In this document: positions 17,884 to 25,433 of the stretch, one piece after another
Layout of the letters: the number at the start of each line of letters is the position of its first letter
How positions within the stretch are numbered: the first letter of the stretch is position 1
NCBI GenBank assembly: GCA_016197405.1
Contig: JACPVR010000023.1
Coordinates: 186,001-250,000, forward strand
DNA length: 64,000 nucleotides
From: Mycobacterium sp.
GTDB lineage: Bacteria; Actinomycetota; Actinomycetes; Mycobacteriales; Mycobacteriaceae
Direction: 5' to 3'
Made by a program: the position numbers and the translations under genes
Notes under the pieces: model-generated
Database searches by the model: none
What the model saw: the letters and a program-made list of their open reading frames with translations, nothing else
Told to the model about the DNA's origin: nothing

Positions 17884-18590
17884 AGCGCAGCACGCTGGGA
17901 TGGTTGGCCGCCACCGCGGTCCTGGCCGTGCTGGTCGCGGTGCAGACGGTCTCGGGCACCGGCCAGCGGGCGCCCTGGTACGTCGCGCAGGCCGATCCGC
18001 CCACCGTGGCAGCCGGCACCGATGTGCTGGCCGGTATCCCGGTCATCCCTGTGCGGGTGCGTCTCTACGACTACCGTCGCGCGGCATTCGGCGAGGCCTG
18101 GGATGACGACAACTCCGCGCCTGGCGGTCACAACGGCTGCGACACCCGCAACGACATCCTCGACCGCGATCTGGTGGACAAGACCTACATCGCCATCAAA
18201 CGCTGTCCCGATGCGGTGGCCACCGGCACGCTGCACGACCCGTACACCAACGCCACGGTGGCGTTCACGCGTGGCGAGAAGGTGGGCGCCTCGGTGCAGA
18301 TCGATCACATCGTTCCGCTGGCGCTGGCCTGGGATCTGGGCGCCCGCGACTGGACCGACGAGATGCGGCTGCGCTTCGCCAACGACCCGGCCAATCTGAT
18401 CGCGGTGCAGGGACAGGCCAACCAGGACAAGGGCGATGGCGAGCCGGCGACGTGGATGCCGCCCAATGAGGCGTTCTGGTGCCAGTACGCGGTGCAGTTC
18501 GCCGAGGTGTTGCGCGGCTACCGGCTGCCCGTCGACGCCCCGTCGGCCGACCGGCTGCGTCAGGCCGCCGCCACCTGCCCCACCGGCTAG
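17880..18590 (+). CDS. Secreted HNH-type nuclease-fold protein (DUF1524-like)
   Basis: 236 aa. The N-terminus is a signal peptide or anchor (TLGWLAATAVLAVLVAVQTV). The body carries GGHNGCDTRNDIL, the metal/catalytic DHIVPLALAWDLGA, and NLIAVQGQANQDKGD, the pattern of extracytoplasmic HNH (DUF1524/GmrSD-type) nucleases. Paired cysteines (NGCDT, KRCPD, FWCQY, ATCPT) suggest disulfides outside the membrane. GTG 17880 overlaps the recG stop by four bases, so translation is coupled. Whether it cuts DNA in vivo is unknown; M. tuberculosis has a similar exported protein here (Rv2972c). Confidence 0.8.
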   Translation: MKRSTLGWLAATAVLAVLVAVQTVSGTGQRAPWYVAQADPPTVAAGTDVLAGIPVIPVRVRLYDYRRAAFGEAWDDDNSAPGGHNGCDTRNDILDRDLVDKTYIAIKRCPDAVATGTLHDPYTNATVAFTRGEKVGASVQIDHIVPLALAWDLGARDWTDEMRLRFANDPANLIAVQGQANQDKGDGEPATWMPPNEAFWCQYAVQFAEVLRGYRLPVDAPSADRLRQAAATCPTG

Positions 18591-18626
18591 ATTCACAAGT
18601 CAAGGCCAAGCTCGAGAGGTGGCGCG

Positions 18627-19004
18627 ATGCAGCAGCGGGGATTCGGTGATCTCGAGGCGACGGTGATGGAACAGGTCTGGGAGCGCGGGGACGGGGCGAC
18701 CGTCCGGGAGATCTTCGAGGCCCTGGCCGAATCCCGCCAGATCGCCTATACGACGGTGCTTTCGACGTTGGACAACCTGCACCGCAAAGGATGGGTGCGG
18801 CGGGAGCGGGAGGGCAAGGCCTACCGGTACTGGCCCACCATGACCCGCGAGGAGCGCTCGGCCAACCTGATGCGGGCGGCGTTCAGCGCCGGCGGCGACC
18901 GCGAGGCGGTCCTGGCTTTCTTCGTCGAGCAGATGACTGCCGAGGAGTCGGCGCAGTTGAAGGCGGCGCTTCGACAGTCCGGCACCCCGAGGCGGCGGCC
19001 ATGA
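18627..19004 (+). CDS. blaI: BlaI/MecI/CopY-family transcriptional repressor
   Basis: 125 aa winged-helix repressor (FGDLEATVMEQVWERGDGAT, then IAYTTVLSTLDNLHRKGWV) with the C-terminal dimerisation helix. Its stop overlaps the start of the M56 peptidase gene (ATGA), the usual BlaI-BlaR arrangement in which proteolysis relieves repression. No TAC/GTA-type dyad is visible in the 36 bp before its own start. A strong palindrome that could be a target lies at 21160-21178. The symbol indicates family only; this need not be the orthologue of Rv1846c. Confidence 0.85.
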   Translation: MQQRGFGDLEATVMEQVWERGDGATVREIFEALAESRQIAYTTVLSTLDNLHRKGWVRREREGKAYRYWPTMTREERSANLMRAAFSAGGDREAVLAFFVEQMTAEESAQLKAALRQSGTPRRRP

Positions 19005-19915
19005 CGGCGGCCGCCTACCTGCTCGGCTACGGCGCGTTGGTGACGTGGTGTGCACCGGCACTGCTGACGCGACTGACCCGTCGCGGCCTGAGTCCGCGGC
19101 TGGGCATCGCCGCCTGGCTGACCGCCATCGCGGGCGTGCTGCTGGCGTGGGCGGCCGCGGCGACGCTGCTCGTGGCCGCGGTCGTCACCGGATTCGGGGA
19201 CTCCCGCGCCCTGGTGCTGTGCCTGGAACTGCTCGGTGTGCCCGAACGTGTCGCGACACCGGGCTTGTTCAGCGTGCTGGTGGTGATCGTCGCCTGGATG
19301 GTCATCACGACGGTGGTGGCGGTCCGGGTGAGCAGGGCGGTGCGTGGTTCGCGGCGGCGTAGTCACCGGCACGCCGAGGCCGCCCGCCTGGTCGGGGTTC
19401 CCACCGATCGGCGCGATGTCTTCGTGATCACCGCGCAGCAGCCTGCGGCGTACTGCGTGGTGGGCCGCCCCGACGCGATCGTCGTGACCAGTGCGGCGGT
19501 CGAGGTTCTCGACGAGTCGCAGCTCGCGGCGGTACTCGCGCACGAGGACGCCCATATCGCGGGGCGGCATCACCACGTGCTGATGGTCTTGCGGGCGTTG
19601 TCTGCCAGCCTGCGCCGGCTGCCGCTTTTCACCAGGGGAGCCGTCGCGGTGGGCCAGCTACTGGAGATGTGTGCCGACGATGCCGCGGCGCGCAGGCATG
19701 GCGCCCGGCCGTTGGTCGCCGGCATGGTCATGCTGGCAGCGCCGGTACCGGCCGCCGGACTGGGGGTCGCCGCGACCGGGGTGGCCGTTCGGGCCAACCG
19801 CCTGCTCACACCGGCGCACCGCGGCGCGCTCTGGTGCCATCAGCTGGCGATGGCGACGATGATCGCGGGGTTGATCAGCACTCCGGTGATCGTCAATCTC
19901 GTTTGCCGGCACTGA
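19001..19915 (+). CDS. M56-family membrane zinc metallopeptidase (BlaR-like, no penicillin-binding domain)
   Basis: 304 aa. Several hydrophobic segments (about residues 5-20, 37-60, 88-110, 265-300) surround a cytoplasmic zinc-protease motif, HEDAH in VLAHEDAHIAGRHHHV. The protein lacks the C-terminal beta-lactam-binding domain of staphylococcal BlaR1, so the signal it senses is unclear. ATG 19001 overlaps the blaI stop by four bases. It ends seven bases from the convergent L,D-transpeptidase gene. By family, it would inactivate the neighbouring BlaI. Confidence 0.85.
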   Translation: MTAAAYLLGYGALVTWCAPALLTRLTRRGLSPRLGIAAWLTAIAGVLLAWAAAATLLVAAVVTGFGDSRALVLCLELLGVPERVATPGLFSVLVVIVAWMVITTVVAVRVSRAVRGSRRRSHRHAEAARLVGVPTDRRDVFVITAQQPAAYCVVGRPDAIVVTSAAVEVLDESQLAAVLAHEDAHIAGRHHHVLMVLRALSASLRRLPLFTRGAVAVGQLLEMCADDAAARRHGARPLVAGMVMLAAPVPAAGLGVAATGVAVRANRLLTPAHRGALWCHQLAMATMIAGLISTPVIVNLVCRH

Positions 19916-19921
19916 GTTCGG

Positions 19922-21112
19922 TCAGACGGCGGCGTTGCCGGCCTTCCACTGATCCCACGGGATGTTCCAGTCGCCCAGCCCGTCGGTGCCCGGCAAGGTG
20001 GGGCCGACGGTGTTGACGACCTCGACGATGTCGCCGCGTTTGGTGGTGTCGTAGAACCATTTGGCGTTCTCCGGGCTCGCGTTCAGGCAGCCGTGGCTGA
20101 CGTTGGCCCGGCCCTGACTGCCGACCGACCATGGTGCGGAGTGGACGTAGATACCGCTGTAGGACATCTGGGTGGCCCAGTTCACCTCGGTGCGGTACCC
20201 GTCGGCCGAGTTGACCGGTACGCCGTAGGTGGAGGAGTCCATCACCAGGAACGAGTACCGGTCGCCGATGGTGTAGATGCCGTTGTCGGTGGGCGTCTTG
20301 TCCTTACCCATCGAGATCGGCATGCTCTTCACCACGCGGCCGTTGACGCGGACGGTCAGTGTCTTGGTGGTGTCGTCGGCGGTCGCGATGACCTCGTCGC
20401 CGATGGTGAAACGCGTGTTCGCGTCGTCCTGTCCGAACAGCCCGTCGCCCAGATCGACACCGTAGGTCTTGACCTTGACCTCCACCGTCGTCCCGGGTTT
20501 CCAGTATTGCGCTGGGCGCCAACGGACTTCACGATCGCTGAGCCAGTAGAAGGCACCCTCGACCGCGGGTTCGGTCTTGACGGTGATGGCGCGCTGGGCG
20601 GCGACGCGATCCGGGATCTTCTCGTCGAAACGCACCGATATCGGTTGTCCCACACCCACCACCTCACCGTTGTTCGGCAGGACGTAGGGCATCGTCAGGT
20701 CTTGCGGTGAGTGCGTCTCGAAGGTCGCGGTCGTCTGGGTCAGCCCGCCGAGGCCCGCTGCGTCGGCGCTCAGGGTGTATTGCTTGTTGTAGCCCAGCGG
20801 TTCGGCCGATCGCCAGGTGACGCCGTCGGCGCTGATCTCGCCGTCGACCACCCGACCCTGCTCGTTGACCAGGGTGACGGCCCCGAGAACACCCGCCTCG
20901 GCGCTGACGGTGACCGGTTCGTCGACGGAAACCCCGATGGCACCGTCGATTACCGACGCCTGCAGCTTCGGGACGAGCAGATCACCGTAGGGCGTGCCCT
21001 TGTCGGTGATCATCGCCGGCTCCGGCGCTGTCGGGCTGGAGGCACCACATCCGCTCACTCCGACGACAACGGCCATGATCGTCATGATCGTCGCGATGCT
21101 GGCCCGCCTCAT
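19922..21112 (-). CDS. ldtB: L,D-transpeptidase LdtB (LdtMt2-like) lipoprotein
   Basis: Forms 3-3 peptidoglycan cross-links, the carbapenem-sensitive route. From ATG 21112 the protein has 396 aa: a lipoprotein signal ending in VSGC, two immunoglobulin-like domains (TDKGTPYGDLLVPKL..., MPYVLPNNGEVVGVG...), and a YkuD catalytic domain with SHGCLN, catalytic Cys342 and His340. It is close along its length to M. tuberculosis LdtMt2 (Rv2518c), which sits elsewhere in that genome. It is divergent from a DsbA-like gene across a CTACGTAG double palindrome. Confidence 0.94.
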   Translation of the reverse strand: MRRASIATIMTIMAVVVGVSGCGASSPTAPEPAMITDKGTPYGDLLVPKLQASVIDGAIGVSVDEPVTVSAEAGVLGAVTLVNEQGRVVDGEISADGVTWRSAEPLGYNKQYTLSADAAGLGGLTQTTATFETHSPQDLTMPYVLPNNGEVVGVGQPISVRFDEKIPDRVAAQRAITVKTEPAVEGAFYWLSDREVRWRPAQYWKPGTTVEVKVKTYGVDLGDGLFGQDDANTRFTIGDEVIATADDTTKTLTVRVNGRVVKSMPISMGKDKTPTDNGIYTIGDRYSFLVMDSSTYGVPVNSADGYRTEVNWATQMSYSGIYVHSAPWSVGSQGRANVSHGCLNASPENAKWFYDTTKRGDIVEVVNTVGPTLPGTDGLGDWNIPWDQWKAGNAAV

Positions 21113-21159
21113 CGTGTCGTCCTGTCCGTCGCCGGTGAAAAGTCGCTGCGCGTAACATC

Positions 21160-21178
21160 CTACGTAGTAACTACGTAG
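21160..21178. promoter_or_regulatory. Double CTACGTAG palindrome, candidate operator between ldtB and dsbA-like gene
   Basis: Two copies of the self-complementary octamer CTACGTAG (21160-21167 and 21171-21178) are separated by TAA, making a near-perfect 19-bp dyad. It lies 48 bp upstream of ldtB and 38 bp upstream of the divergent DsbA-like gene. BlaI/MecI repressors bind TAC/GTA-containing dyads, and a BlaI/M56 pair lies next to ldtB. The assignment to BlaI is inference. Confidence 0.55.
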
Positions 21179-21215
21179 ATGCAGGTCAGTGCCGTTGTGA
21201 CCGGAAAGAGGCACG

Positions 21216-21887
21216 TTGTTGAAAACGCGTACCGGCCGGACGCTGCTGACGGTGGCGGCGATCGTCACCATCGCCGTGGTGGCAGTGGTCCTGTTGGTCA
21301 CCCGGCCGGACGCCAGCAGCCAGGCGGTCGTGAACACCGGCCCCGCGGCGCTGGTCCGCGATGACAGTCACCGGCTCGACGAATCGGCGGATGCGCCGGT
21401 GCAGGTGGTGGAATTCCTCGATTTCGAATGCGAGGGTTGTCGCGCCGTCTATCCCATCGTCGAGCAGTTGCGCGCGGAGTACGGGGACCGCGTCGAGTTC
21501 GTCGTGCGCTACTTCCCGATGGCGGGGCACTTCAACGCCGAGCGGGCCGCCCGCGCGGTCGAGGCTGCCGCGCAACAGGGACAGCTGAAACCCATGTACC
21601 ACAGAATGTTCGAGACACAATCGCACTGGGGGGAGCAGCGCATCCCGGCCGACGGGGTGTTCCGGGCGTTCGCCGAGGAGCTCGGTCTGGACCTGCCCGC
21701 ATTCGACGCGGCATACACCGATCCGGCGACGCTGCAGCGCATTCGACTCGATCAGCAGGACGGGCGAGCCCTGGGGGTGCAGGGGACACCGACGTTCTTC
21801 GTCAACGGTGAGCAGATCCGGTTGCGCAGTGCCGACGATCTGCGTGAGGCCATCGAGTCCGCGTACGCCCGATCGGGCTCAGGATGA
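21216..21887 (+). CDS. Membrane-anchored DsbA-like thiol oxidoreductase
   Basis: 223 aa: one N-terminal helix (LLTVAAIVTIAVVAVVLLV) then a thioredoxin-fold domain with active site CEGC in FLDFECEGCRAVY (about residues 75-80) and the cis-proline loop GVQGTPTFFVNG. It resembles the DsbA/Com1-type domain. The start is TTG 21216, preceded by AAAGAGG; a second in-frame TTG follows directly. It is divergent from ldtB and convergent with the aldo-keto reductase gene, so the double palindrome could control it together with ldtB. It is a paralogue of the 24035 gene rather than its operon partner. Confidence 0.85.
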   Translation: MLKTRTGRTLLTVAAIVTIAVVAVVLLVTRPDASSQAVVNTGPAALVRDDSHRLDESADAPVQVVEFLDFECEGCRAVYPIVEQLRAEYGDRVEFVVRYFPMAGHFNAERAARAVEAAAQQGQLKPMYHRMFETQSHWGEQRIPADGVFRAFAEELGLDLPAFDAAYTDPATLQRIRLDQQDGRALGVQGTPTFFVNGEQIRLRSADDLREAIESAYARSGSG

Positions 21888-21900
21888 CCGGCCCCGCGGT

Positions 21901-22752
21901 CTACGTACCGGTGTAGGTGTCCGGGTCCGGCCGGTACCGGGTGCCGTCGTCCAGGCCGTTGAGGGTGTCCATATCGGCACTGCTGAGCTCGAAACCGAAG
22001 ACGTCGAAGTTGGTCGCGATGCGCTCGGGCGTCTTGGACCGCGGGATGACCACGTTGCCCAGTTGCAGGCTCCACCGGATCAGCACCTGAGCCGGGGTCT
22101 TGCCGTAGGACTCGGCGATCGCGGTCACGGCGGGCAGCTCGACGAGGCGCCCCACTCCCAGCGGCCCGTACGCCTCGGTGACGACGTTGTGCTCGGCGTT
22201 GGCCGCCCGCAGATCCGCCTGGTTGAGCAGGGGGTGCAGTTCGATCTGGTTGACCGCGGGCACCGTGAATGTCAGGTCGATCAGATCGTTGAGGTTCTCG
22301 CGGGTGAAGTTGCAGACGCCCGCCGAGCGGGTCAGGCCGTCGGCCCGCAGTCGCATGATGCCGGCCCAGCTGTCGATGTACTTGCCCAGCTCGGCGGCGG
22401 GCCAGTGGATCAGGTACAGGTCGACGTAGTCCAGGCCGAGCCGATCCAGGCTGGCCTTGAGGGCGTCCTGGCTGGACTGGAAGCCCTGCTCCTCGGTCGC
22501 CAACTTGGTGGTCAGGAAGATCTCGGCGCGCGGGATTCCCGATGCCGCGATGGCACGGCCGACCGCCGCCTCGTTGCCGTACGCCGCGGCGGTGTCGATC
22601 AGCCGGTAGCCGATCTCCAGCGCGGTCGAGACGGCATGCTCGGTCTCGGCCTCGGAGAGTTCACCGACTCCCAGGCCGAGCGCCGGAATGGCGTTGTCGT
22701 CATTGAGCCCGATTGATGGAACAGTCGCCCCCGACTGACCTGTCGACGTCAT
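21901..22752 (-). CDS. Aldo/keto reductase
   Basis: 283 aa NADPH-dependent reductase. Catalytic tetrad positions are recognisable: RLIDTAAAYGNEAAVGRA (Asp and Tyr), TTKLATEEQGF (Lys), and LIHWPAAE (His). The C-terminal NADPH-binding stretch is VVIPRSKTPERIATNFDVF. ATG 22752 follows AGGTGAG and matches the start of M. tuberculosis Rv2971; a longer frame to 22800 is less likely. The natural substrate is unknown (methylglyoxal-type aldehydes are plausible for the family). Divergent from the LipN-like gene. Confidence 0.92.
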   Translation of the reverse strand: MTSTGQSGATVPSIGLNDDNAIPALGLGVGELSEAETEHAVSTALEIGYRLIDTAAAYGNEAAVGRAIAASGIPRAEIFLTTKLATEEQGFQSSQDALKASLDRLGLDYVDLYLIHWPAAELGKYIDSWAGIMRLRADGLTRSAGVCNFTRENLNDLIDLTFTVPAVNQIELHPLLNQADLRAANAEHNVVTEAYGPLGVGRLVELPAVTAIAESYGKTPAQVLIRWSLQLGNVVIPRSKTPERIATNFDVFGFELSSADMDTLNGLDDGTRYRPDPDTYTGT

Positions 22753-22852
22753 CTCACCTACCTGCAATCTCTTAGTGCACGTCTCCGATGTGGGCATCAC
22801 GATATTCCTTTGCGTTAACGCGTCCTAATCCCCACGCGCATAACGCCCGGTA

Positions 22853-22858
22853 TAGCGT
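22853..22858 (+). promoter_or_regulatory. Candidate -10 box for leaderless LipN-like gene
   Basis: TAGCGT (in GGTATAGCGT) lies eight bases before GTG 22867, in a 114-bp divergent gap. The spacing fits leaderless initiation. Confidence 0.4.
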
Positions 22859-22866
22859 CGCTGCCT

Positions 22867-23940
22867 GTGACGGACTCCACGCGCCACGCACCACTGGCTT
22901 TGACCACGGCGATCACCCGCGCCGCGCCCACGCTCATCCCGGCCCTGCCGGACTGGGGCAAACGGATGATGGGTGGCGGCGGCCGTGTCGTGATCGACGG
23001 CAACGAACTCGATCCGGCCTTGCAGGCCTTCCTGGGCGGACAACGCCGCCTCGGCCTGCCCGGGCTGGTTGTCGACGACGATATCGCCCGAACACGCAGC
23101 CTGACCCGCATGTCGACGCTCGCGCTCGGTGGCGAGCGCGCCGAGGTCGACACCGCCGACCTGCAGATTCCTGGCCCGGCCGGTCCCATCGGGGCCCGGC
23201 ACTACGCCCCGCCGGAACCGGCCACCGACCTGCTGGTCTATTACCACGGTGGCGGATTCGTCTTCGGTGACCTCGACGGTTTCGACCCGTTCTGCCGGCT
23301 GCTGTGCCGCGACGGTGGCACGCATGTGCTGTCGGTCGACTACCGGCTGGCCCCCGAACACAAGGCGCCCGCGGCGCTCGACGACGCCCTGGCGGCGTAC
23401 CGGTGGGCGCTCAAGAACGCCGGAGACCTCGGTGCGCAACCCGGACGGGTGGCCGTCGGTGGCGACAGCGCCGGCGGCGATCTGGCCGCGGTGGTGTCGC
23501 GGCTGGCGCGTGAAGCCGGCGATGCGCGGCCGATCCTGCAGCTGCTGCTCTATCCGATCACCGAGTTCGACGCGCCGACCCGCTCACGCACGCTGTTCGC
23601 CGAGGGTTTCCTGCTGACCGGCCACGACATCGAATTCTTCAATGCCCAGTACCTGCAGGGATCGGGTATCGCGGCCGACGACCCGCGGATCTCGCCGCTG
23701 CTGGCCGACGATCTGAGCGGACTACCGCCCGCGCTGGTCGTCACCGCCGGGTTCGATCCCTTGCGTGACGAGGGCAATCGCTACGCCGAAGCGCTGGCGG
23801 CAGCGGGGGTGGCCGTCGACCTGCGGCAGATGGATTCGATGATCCACGCGTTCGCCAATCTGGCCGGTCTCGGTGGCGGTGTGACCGCCGCCATCGCGGA
23901 GCTCACCTCGGCGCTGCGCGCCCACCTGCGCAGCGGGTGA
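22867..23940 (+). CDS. lipN: HSL-family esterase/lipase, LipN-like
   Basis: 357 aa alpha/beta hydrolase of the hormone-sensitive-lipase family. It has the oxyanion motif HGGGFVFGD (about residues 126-134), the nucleophile elbow GDSAGGDLAA (Ser about residue 200), DPLRDEG (acid) and a C-terminal catalytic His in MIHAFANL. Position beside the aldo-keto reductase and DsbA genes matches Rv2970c (lipN), which hydrolyses short-chain esters. Start is GTG 22867. No signal peptide is apparent, so it is probably cytoplasmic. Confidence 0.9.
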   Translation: MTDSTRHAPLALTTAITRAAPTLIPALPDWGKRMMGGGGRVVIDGNELDPALQAFLGGQRRLGLPGLVVDDDIARTRSLTRMSTLALGGERAEVDTADLQIPGPAGPIGARHYAPPEPATDLLVYYHGGGFVFGDLDGFDPFCRLLCRDGGTHVLSVDYRLAPEHKAPAALDDALAAYRWALKNAGDLGAQPGRVAVGGDSAGGDLAAVVSRLAREAGDARPILQLLLYPITEFDAPTRSRTLFAEGFLLTGHDIEFFNAQYLQGSGIAADDPRISPLLADDLSGLPPALVVTAGFDPLRDEGNRYAEALAAAGVAVDLRQMDSMIHAFANLAGLGGGVTAAIAELTSALRAHLRSG

Positions 23941-24034
23941 CCTCGCAGGAAGCCCCCGCCGGTACGCTGGTACACGCCTTTCACAAGAAGCGCTGGAAAC
24001 TCACAAACCGCGAGCACGAGGATCACTGAACCCT

Positions 24035-24793
24035 GTGGCCAATAAATCGAAGCGCCCCGCCAGTTACGACCTCAAGGCGGCCGACCGCAAACGCAACCTG
24101 GCGATCCAGATCGGATTGACCGCAGTCGTCGTCATCTTCGCCGTCGCGCTCGTGCTCTACATCGTGATGTCGAGTGACAAGAAGCAGCCCGGCGAGGTGC
24201 AGGCCGTGCGGGTCGCCACCAGCCAGGTGATCACCAAGGACGGCACCAGCGAGCCCAAGGCCGTGGTGTCGCTCTACGAAGACTTCCAGTGCCCGCACTG
24301 TGCGGCATTCGAGAAGGCGATGGGGCCCACGCTCAACAAGCTCATCGACAGCGGCGCCGTCGCCGTCGACTACTACTCGGTCGCGATCTTGAACTCGGCG
24401 GCCAACGACAAGTACTCGACACGCGCGGCCAACGCCGCCTACTGCGTCGCCGACGCCGACACCACCCCCGCCAAGGACTCCTTCCGCCGCTTCCACGCCG
24501 CGCTGTTCGCCCAGCAGCCCCCGGAGGGCTCGCCGGCACCGGACAACGCCGCGCTGATCGAGACCGCCCGCCAGTCCGGCCTGACCGGCTCGGTGCCCGA
24601 TTGCATCAACAGCGGGAAGTTCTCCGCGATGGTCGACGGCCTGGCGGCCGCGGCGAAGATCAACGCCACCCCGTCGGTCCGGATCAACGGCGAGGACTAC
24701 GAATACAGCACGCCTGACGCGCTGGTCGCCAAGATCAAGGAGATCGTCGGCAACGTGCCCGGACTGGACGGCGCCGCGGCGACCGCGAACTGA
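24035..24793 (+). CDS. dsbA: DsbA-type periplasmic disulfide oxidoreductase
   Basis: 252 aa: a short cytoplasmic segment, one transmembrane helix (IGLTAVVVIFAVALVLYIVM, about residues 25-44), then a thioredoxin-fold DsbA domain with CPHC in YEDFQCPHCAAFEKAMG and the cis-proline loop INATPSVRING. It corresponds to Rv2969c, which introduces disulfides into exported proteins and is re-oxidised by VKOR. The VKOR gene overlaps its stop by one base (TGATG), so the redox pair is translationally coupled. Start is GTG 24035. Confidence 0.95.
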   Translation: MANKSKRPASYDLKAADRKRNLAIQIGLTAVVVIFAVALVLYIVMSSDKKQPGEVQAVRVATSQVITKDGTSEPKAVVSLYEDFQCPHCAAFEKAMGPTLNKLIDSGAVAVDYYSVAILNSAANDKYSTRAANAAYCVADADTTPAKDSFRRFHAALFAQQPPEGSPAPDNAALIETARQSGLTGSVPDCINSGKFSAMVDGLAAAAKINATPSVRINGEDYEYSTPDALVAKIKEIVGNVPGLDGAAATAN

Positions 24794-25416
24794 TGTCCGC
24801 CGCAACCACCGAAACCGACCCGGCCGAGCACGTCTGGGCGCCGGGCACCGGTATCCGGTTTCCCGGTGCGCTGTGGGTGCTGATCGCCGGTATCGCGGGT
24901 TTGGCGGCGGCGTTCACACTGACGGTCGAGAAGATCGAACTGCTGATCGACCCGTCCTATGTGCCGTCCTGCAGCCTGAACCCGGTGCTGTCCTGCGGGT
25001 CGGTCATGATCACCCACCAGGCCTCGGTTTTCGGTTTCCCGAACCCGCTGATCGGCATCATCGCGTTCACCGTCGTCGTCACCACCGGTGTCCTGGCTGT
25101 GGCCAAAGTCCGCCTGCCCCATTGGTATTGGTCCGGGCTCGCGGCCGGGACGCTGCTCGGGGTGGTTTTCGTGCACTGGCTGATCTTCCAGAGCCTGTAC
25201 CGGATCGGCGCGCTGTGCCCGTACTGCATGGTGGTGTGGGCTGTCACCATCCCGCTGTTCGTTGTTGTGGTCTCGGTGGCTTTGCGGCCACTGGCCGGTA
25301 ATGTCATCGCCCGGTCGCTCTACACCTGGCGATGGTCGATCGTGGCACTGTGGTACACCGCTGTGATCCTGCTCATCCTGGTCCGGTTCTGGAGCTACTG
25401 GTCGACGCTGATCTAG
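24793..25416 (+). CDS. Vitamin K epoxide reductase family protein (DsbB replacement)
   Basis: 207 aa multi-pass membrane protein (about five helices). Two cysteine pairs are visible: PSCSLNPVLSCGS in the first extracytoplasmic loop and the CPYC motif in ALCPYCMVVW. In actinobacteria VKOR passes electrons from DsbA to menaquinone, replacing DsbB. Corresponds to Rv2968c. The ATG overlaps the dsbA stop, and pyruvate carboxylase follows after 17 bp. A target of warfarin-like compounds in M. tuberculosis (family knowledge). Confidence 0.95.
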   Translation: MSAATTETDPAEHVWAPGTGIRFPGALWVLIAGIAGLAAAFTLTVEKIELLIDPSYVPSCSLNPVLSCGSVMITHQASVFGFPNPLIGIIAFTVVVTTGVLAVAKVRLPHWYWSGLAAGTLLGVVFVHWLIFQSLYRIGALCPYCMVVWAVTIPLFVVVVSVALRPLAGNVIARSLYTWRWSIVALWYTAVILLILVRFWSYWSTLI

Positions 25417-25433
25417 TCACGAGGGGGCCGCAA

